The notes below the pieces were generated by a model. That model saw nothing but the letters and a program-made list of their open reading frames with translations, did no database searches and was not told where the DNA came from. DNA of 10,475 bases from Dehalococcoidales bacterium (GTDB taxonomy: Bacteria > Chloroflexota > Dehalococcoidia > Dehalococcoidales > RBG-16-60-22): assembly GCA_030615475.1 (NCBI GenBank), contig JAUWZF010000016.1, forward strand, positions 1-10,475, read 5' to 3'. Both the position numbers and the translations under genes were made by a program. Positions 6,953 to 10,475 of this stretch are shown here, piece by piece (position 1 is the first letter of the stretch; each line of letters starts with the position of its first letter).

Positions 6953-7776
6953 ATATCTATTCCGGTCGGTTCAATCGGCTCAGCCGGTTCATTTATATCC
7001 TCTTCGCTCCTCCGCCAGCGCAGCAGGAGGACGGCTGCCGTTACTATTACGGCCACCACGGCCACATAGGTCTCCACCTGGACGAGTGTTAAATACCCTT
7101 TCTGCAGGAACACCACTGCGTAATTCAAAATACCGTGCAGCACGGCGACGATGAGGTAGAACTGCCATCCTTTACCTTTGGCCAGACCGTAGCCGGCAAG
7201 GGCGGAAGCCGCGATATGAAAGCCCATGGCGAAGAACCTTTCCCAGAACCCGACAATCCCCAGAAAGCCATCGGTCTGAATCGCGTTCAGCGTCCAGCCG
7301 GCAGCGAACATCCGGCCATGTACCCAGACCGCCTCGAAGATGCCGAAGCCGGCTCCCGCAATCGCCCCGATAGCCAGCCCCAGCCTGGGGCTGATATTTC
7401 TGCCGCTGCGCCACCACCAGAATACCATCGGCACCATCTTGGCGCCTTCCTGCACCAGACCGCTGAGCAGTATGGTGGGTATCCCGGCCAGCAGCAGCCA
7501 GCTTAGCAGAACTTGCTGACTCCAGAAATGCATCAGCACCACTCCCACATAGTGCTGCAGCGGAATCTGCACGAAAACTACCGCCAGTAACGATAGAAAA
7601 GCGCTGACAACCGCCACCATCCAGAGCCAGTGCCTCTTGAAAAGCGGCGGCCAGTGCCCGCAGAGCCAGATAGCCCCGAAGACTATCCCCAGGCCGATGC
7701 TGATGAGTATAAAATTCCACGTGAGGCTGGGATAGATGAACCATGATTTCAGGAAAGCCATCATATATTCCCACAT
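6949..7776 (-). CDS. PrsW-like intramembrane protease family protein
   Basis: A 275-residue polytopic membrane protein with about seven or eight hydrophobic segments and a short acidic, Pro-rich cytosolic-type tail (EPAEPIEPTG). It carries the motif set of the PrsW glutamic intramembrane proteases: QEGAK at 109-113 in place of EExxK, FGIFE at 144-148 matching FxxxE, a helix with His187 (FHIAASALAGYGL), and His214 in LHGILNY. The first Glu of the usual pair is Gln109, encoded by CAG. Studied PrsW-type enzymes cleave membrane anti-sigma factors; CPBP and YhfC proteins are related folds and possible alternative labels. The ATG at 7776 has AGGAGA five bases upstream and lies 14 bases after the phosphoribosyltransferase stop, so it is the last gene of the NAD-salvage operon. 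No anti-sigma factor is nearby, so its substrate is unknown, and the Gln leaves proteolytic activity in doubt. Confidence 0.72.
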   Translation of the reverse strand: MWEYMMAFLKSWFIYPSLTWNFILISIGLGIVFGAIWLCGHWPPLFKRHWLWMVAVVSAFLSLLAVVFVQIPLQHYVGVVLMHFWSQQVLLSWLLLAGIPTILLSGLVQEGAKMVPMVFWWWRSGRNISPRLGLAIGAIAGAGFGIFEAVWVHGRMFAAGWTLNAIQTDGFLGIVGFWERFFAMGFHIAASALAGYGLAKGKGWQFYLIVAVLHGILNYAVVFLQKGYLTLVQVETYVAVVAVIVTAAVLLLRWRRSEEDINEPAEPIEPTGIDI

Positions 7777-7781
7777 AATCT

Positions 7782-7787
7782 TCTCCT
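7782..7787 (-). promoter_or_regulatory. Ribosome binding site for the PrsW-like gene
   Basis: On the - strand AGGAGA precedes the ATG at 7776 by five bases and fixes that start. It lies just after the stop codon of the upstream phosphoribosyltransferase gene (7791-7793). Confidence 0.8.
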
Positions 7788-7790
7788 AAT

Positions 7791-8789
7791 TTATAATACA
7801 CGCTTCAGCCGCGGATTAGGCGTAATGCCCGGTATCCTGCCGCGCTTGGCGATGGGCTTGCCCTCTATTTCATGGAGGTCGGCGGTAAAGTCTATGGGTC
7901 TGGCGCCGCTGATATAGCTGCCCACGCCGAAACCGTCCACCGGCGCCCCTCTCTCCAGAAAATAGGTAATCCGTTCCGGGTCGATGCCGCCGCTGACGAA
8001 GATGCCCACATGCTTGAAACCCGCCTGGTCCAGTCGGGCGCGCACCTCCCTGACCAGTTCCGCGGTGACCCCTCCGCGCTCGGAGGGGGTATCCAGTCGC
8101 ACACTCTGGAGTTTCTCCCGCAGCGCCTCGGCCACCCGCAGGCTCTCCTCGGCCTCATCCCTGAAGGTATCCACCAGTGAGACGCGGGGCACCTCCGGCG
8201 GCATGTGCTTGTCGAAAAGCATGGTGGCCTTAACCGTATCCCCCACCACGATAATCAGGGCGTGGGGCATGGTCCCGGAAGCCTCCACGCCGGCCAGCCG
8301 GGCGCCGGCAATACTGGAACAGCTGACACAGCCCCCCACCACCGCCGCGTAGTCCATCACCCCGGCCACCGAGGGATACACGTGACGGGCTCCGAAACTG
8401 ATTAAGGGTATGCCTCCGGCGGCGTCAACACACTCCCGGGCAGCCGTCGCCCAGCCGCTGCCATGGGCTAAAATGCCGACTACCGCCGTCTCGTAAACGC
8501 CGTAGCTCTGGTAGGGGGCGGTGATACGCAGCACCACTTCCCTGGCCGACATAGTCTCGCTTTCATCCAGCGCCCAGACCTCGCGGTTGCCTTCGGGCAG
8601 GACCTCGGCCAGCAGCGCCTTGACCTCCTCGATGCCGCAGAGTATTCCGGCGCGACTGCTAAAGACCTCCATAGTCGCCACCGGGTTGAGGTTCTCCTTA
8701 CGCAGGATGTCGATGGTGCGGACGAAATAAATATCAGCAGTATCCCCGGAGAGGACTTCCGGGGATGGTTTAAACTTGGGCTTCGGCAT
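7791..8789 (-). CDS. pncB: Nicotinate phosphoribosyltransferase, short archaeal-like form
   Basis: Joins nicotinate to phosphoribosyl pyrophosphate to give nicotinate mononucleotide, the committed step of the Preiss-Handler NAD salvage route. Visible family motifs are GDTADIYFVRT (15-25) near the N terminus, LAHGSGWATAAREC (107-120), FGARHVYP (132-139) with the conserved Arg/His region, SGTMPHAL (171-178), VRLDTPSERGG (230-240) in the PRPP/phosphate region, and the barrel motifs VSGGID (265-270) and FGVGSYISG (287-295). At 332 residues it is shorter than the E. coli-type enzyme and resembles the compact archaeal form. The closest alternative would be a quinolinate phosphoribosyltransferase-like enzyme, but the motif set and the nicotinamidase gene next door favour nicotinate. 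The start is secured by an ideal Shine-Dalgarno (AGGAGGTG) that overlaps the stop of the upstream gene, which indicates translational coupling. Confidence 0.88.
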   Translation of the reverse strand: MPKPKFKPSPEVLSGDTADIYFVRTIDILRKENLNPVATMEVFSSRAGILCGIEEVKALLAEVLPEGNREVWALDESETMSAREVVLRITAPYQSYGVYETAVVGILAHGSGWATAARECVDAAGGIPLISFGARHVYPSVAGVMDYAAVVGGCVSCSSIAGARLAGVEASGTMPHALIIVVGDTVKATMLFDKHMPPEVPRVSLVDTFRDEAEESLRVAEALREKLQSVRLDTPSERGGVTAELVREVRARLDQAGFKHVGIFVSGGIDPERITYFLERGAPVDGFGVGSYISGARPIDFTADLHEIEGKPIAKRGRIPGITPNPRLKRVL

Positions 8790-8793
8790 GGTT

Positions 8794-8801
8794 CACCTCC
8801 T
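8794..8801 (-). promoter_or_regulatory. Consensus Shine-Dalgarno overlapping the nicotinamidase stop
   Basis: The - strand reads AGGAGGTG here, four bases before the ATG at 8789. Its first two bases are also the last two bases of the TAG stop of the nicotinamidase gene (8800-8802). This arrangement favours re-initiation by ribosomes finishing the upstream gene, giving matched amounts of the two consecutive enzymes. Confidence 0.85.
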
Positions 8802-9315
8802 AAACAAGCCTGGCCCCGAGCACCTTGTCCATATGCTCCAGGGCGAAGCGATGTGCCGCCTCATCCGTAGAGGCGACACAGTCCACCGGTATCTCCACCT
8901 CATAGTCGCGATTACGCGCATCGGCAGTAGTGTGCATAACGCAGATATTGGTCAGCACACCGCATATGATTAACTTAGCCGGTTTAAGATCTCTCAGCTT
9001 CTCTTCGAGCGGCGTGCCGTAAAAGCCGCTGTAACGGTTTTTGGGTATTATCTCACCCGGGTATGCGGCCAGCTCTGGAATGACCTCCGTCTCGACCGTG
9101 CCGGCGATACAATGGGGAGGGAACATCTTGAACTCGAGGTCGTCCGGGTCATGGTTGTCACAGATGAAAAAGATTTTGGAACCACGGGCAAGCTCCTGCT
9201 CCAGCAGATTCTGGATATCGGGGATGATGCCGCGGGCCCTGACACCAATGTACAGAGGATAACCCTCTTCCAGGAACCCTTTTAGCATATCAATTACCAA
9301 GACCGCATTAGCCAT
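8800..9315 (-). CDS. pncA: Nicotinamidase (isochorismatase-family cysteine hydrolase)
   Basis: Probably hydrolyses nicotinamide to nicotinate and ammonia, feeding the phosphoribosyltransferase encoded next. It is 171 residues long, a normal size for the family. The catalytic triad is visible as Asp9 (VLVIDMLKGF), Lys92 (PKNRYSGFYGT) and Cys125 (GVLTNICVMHTT). The metal ligands expected of nicotinamidases rather than generic isochorismatases are also present: Asp53 and His55 in CDNHDPDD, and His68 in PPHCIAGT. The C-terminal VASTDEAAHRFALEHM is typical of the fold. The ATG at 9315 has a modest purine-rich upstream stretch (GAAGGG about 10 bases away, AAAGG at 2 bases), so the ribosome site is weaker than for the next genes. 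It is the first gene of the three-gene operon; I could not find a convincing promoter in the 137 bases before it. Pyrazinamide or other amide activity cannot be excluded. Confidence 0.85.
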   Translation of the reverse strand: MANAVLVIDMLKGFLEEGYPLYIGVRARGIIPDIQNLLEQELARGSKIFFICDNHDPDDLEFKMFPPHCIAGTVETEVIPELAAYPGEIIPKNRYSGFYGTPLEEKLRDLKPAKLIICGVLTNICVMHTTADARNRDYEVEIPVDCVASTDEAAHRFALEHMDKVLGARLV

Positions 9316-9367
9316 AGCCTTTGCCCTTCTCGGTAAGGTTATTATTTATTTCTACCTCACCCCCTGT

Positions 9368-9406
9368 GTCCCCCTCTCCTTACGAGGTGTCAAAGGAGAG
9401 GGGGAC
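9368..9406 (+). terminator. Strong hairpin with T run on the + strand (terminator-like or repeat element)
   Basis: GTCCCCCTCTCCTT at 9368-9381 pairs perfectly over 14 bp with 9393-9406 around an 11-base loop. On the + strand it is followed after two bases by TTTTT (9409-9413), which is the form of an intrinsic terminator. No + strand gene leads into it, however, as both flanking genes are on the - strand. On the - strand no T run follows. It may therefore be a mobile or repeated palindromic element, or a block against antisense transcription. Confidence 0.6.
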
Positions 9407-9417
9407 GATTTTTGTTA

Positions 9418-9438
9418 AAGAGGGGCTTCGCCCCTCTT
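9418..9438 (-). terminator. Hairpin after purH, probable terminator
   Basis: AAGAGGGGC (9418-9426) and GCCCCTCTT (9430-9438) form a perfect 9 bp stem with a three-base TTC/GAA loop, starting 15 bases past the purH stop. On the - strand the stem ends in CTCTT followed by TAAC, a short and weak T tract, so termination is likely but may be partial. That would let some purH transcription continue into the nicotinamidase operon. Confidence 0.55.
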
Positions 9439-9452
9439 AGACTCCCCTGTTT

Positions 9453-10475
9453 TTAATGCCTGAAATGCCTGACGCCGGTCAGGACCATGGCGATGTTGTG
9501 CTTATCGGCGGCGTCTATGGACTCCTGGTCGCGTATCGAGCCGCCGGGCTGGATGATGGCCGTCACGCCTATCCTGGCGGCGTGCTCCACGACATCGGAG
9601 AACGGGAACATGGCGTCCGAGGCCAGGACACTGCCTTTGGCCTTATCACCGGCTTTTTCAATGGCAATCCGGGCGCTGATAATCCGGCTGGGCTGTCCGG
9701 CGCCCATGCCGACCACTTTTTTATCTTTTATAAGCATGATGGCATTGGACTTTACGTGCTTGGCCGCCCGCCAGGCGAAGAGCAAATCTTCTTTCTCCTT
9801 GGCCGTCGGCGCGCGTTTAGTGACCGTTTTCATGTTTACCTGCTTTTCCGGTAGCGAGTCCGAGCCCTGCACGAGGAACCCACCTTTTACCCGCCGATAG
9901 TCGGTATAACCGCACTCTTCTTTACCGTAGCCGGGCGGCAGTTCCGCCACCAGAATACGCAGGTCTTTCTTCTTTTTCAGGAGCTCCAGCGCCTTCGGTT
10001 CGTAATCGGGGGCGATGACTATCTCGTAGAAGACCGGTCTCATCGCCTCGGCCATGGCCAGCGTCACCGTACGGTTGGCGGCGACAATACCGCCATAGGC
10101 CGCCACCTCGTCGCCGCTGAAAGCGCGGCGGTAGGACTCGGCGATATCCTCATGGCTGGCCAGGCCACAGGGATTGGTATGCTTGATAACCGATACTGTC
10201 GGTGCGGCAAAATCTACGGCCGCTCCCCAGGCGGCGTCGGCATCCAGGATGTTGTTAAAGGAAAGCTCCTTCCCGTGCAGCTGCTTGGCCCAGGTGATGC
10301 CGGTGTTCTGTCCGGCGCCCGCGGCCAGCTCGGTATAGAAGGCCGCCGTCTGGTGGGGGTTCTCGCCGTAGCGCAGTCCGTAGCGCTTCTTCATGGCCAC
10401 TGTAATCTCTTCCGGTAAGCCTTCCTCGCCCTGCCTCAGGTATTGAGCTATGACCGTATCGTAGATGGCCACGTG
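9453..10475 (-). CDS. purH: Bifunctional AICAR transformylase / IMP cyclohydrolase, 5'-truncated by the window edge
   Basis: Catalyses the last two steps of purine synthesis: formylation of AICAR by 10-formyl-tetrahydrofolate, then ring closure to IMP. The frame is open to the right edge; the GTG at 10472 is internal because the frame continues through a His codon into HVAIYDTVIAQYL, a mid-protein sequence of the family. The 340 visible codons cover the AICAR transformylase domain; the N-terminal IMP cyclohydrolase domain lies outside. Numbered from the GTG, hallmarks are YGLRYGENPHQ (31-41), GKELSFNNILDADAAW (67-82), the catalytic Lys97-His98 in VIKHTNPCG, AYGGIVAANR, SNAIML, then FPFSDVVEHAA, IIQPGGSIRDQES and the C-terminal end TGVRHFRH. 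The stop TAA is at 9453-9455, followed by the hairpin at 9418-9438. Identification is firm. Confidence 0.97.
   Translation of the reverse strand, partial: HVAIYDTVIAQYLRQGEEGLPEEITVAMKKRYGLRYGENPHQTAAFYTELAAGAGQNTGITWAKQLHGKELSFNNILDADAAWGAAVDFAAPTVSVIKHTNPCGLASHEDIAESYRRAFSGDEVAAYGGIVAANRTVTLAMAEAMRPVFYEIVIAPDYEPKALELLKKKKDLRILVAELPPGYGKEECGYTDYRRVKGGFLVQGSDSLPEKQVNMKTVTKRAPTAKEKEDLLFAWRAAKHVKSNAIMLIKDKKVVGMGAGQPSRIISARIAIEKAGDKAKGSVLASDAMFPFSDVVEHAARIGVTAIIQPGGSIRDQESIDAADKHNIAMVLTGVRHFRH

Noticed and set aside
7172..7801. Alternative - strand frame overlapping the PrsW-like gene
   Set aside because: It has no family motifs, whereas the other frame has the complete PrsW motif set, hydrophobic segments and a good ribosome site.
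9388..9393. TTGACA on the - strand as a promoter for the nicotinamidase operon
   Set aside because: It lies across the loop and arm of the large hairpin, and at 17-base spacing the -10 position reads GACACA, which is not credible.
10470..10472. GTG as the start of a short stand-alone AICAR transformylase
   Set aside because: The frame continues upstream to the window edge, and the surrounding HVAIYD sequence is the middle of a normal PurH.

Overview
This window reads as an ordinary chromosomal stretch of a GC-rich anaerobic bacterium, most plausibly from the Chloroflexota (Dehalococcoidia or a relative). That placement rests on the overall look of the proteins: a B12-dependent ribonucleotide reductase, a radical-SAM-linked DUF2344 protein, and a short archaeal-like nicotinate phosphoribosyltransferase. 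No search could be run, so it is tentative. The window is densely coding. The longest gene-free stretches are only 167 and 137 bases, and I see no tRNA, rRNA, CRISPR array, transposase or phage gene.

Left part, + strand. The window opens inside nrdJ, the adenosylcobalamin-dependent ribonucleotide reductase; its 5' end lies outside. A very C-rich spacer follows (2007-2173). It holds a near-consensus extended -10 promoter and, on the opposite strand, a four-run G-quadruplex motif that encloses the -35 box. From there a probable operon runs to 6952: two tandem, clearly duplicated CNNM/CorC-type membrane proteins with CBS domains, then a DUF2344 protein, then tilS (tRNA-Ile lysidine synthetase).

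Right part, - strand. tilS ends tail-to-tail with a PrsW-like membrane protein, and the two stop codons share one CTAG. Reading leftwards from 9315, a compact three-gene operon encodes a nicotinamidase, a nicotinate phosphoribosyltransferase and the PrsW-like protein, with 10 to 14 bases between genes and clear Shine-Dalgarno sites. The first two genes form the deamidating NAD salvage route from nicotinamide to nicotinate mononucleotide. Upstream, separated by a 137-base spacer with two strong hairpins, is the 3' two-thirds of purH, for the last two steps of IMP synthesis; it runs off the right edge.

I found no obviously new multi-gene system. The observations most worth a second look are the G-quadruplex/promoter overlap, the uneven divergence of the CNNM paralogs, the PrsW-like protein with Gln in its first catalytic motif inside an NAD-salvage operon, and the paired hairpins before the nicotinamidase gene.
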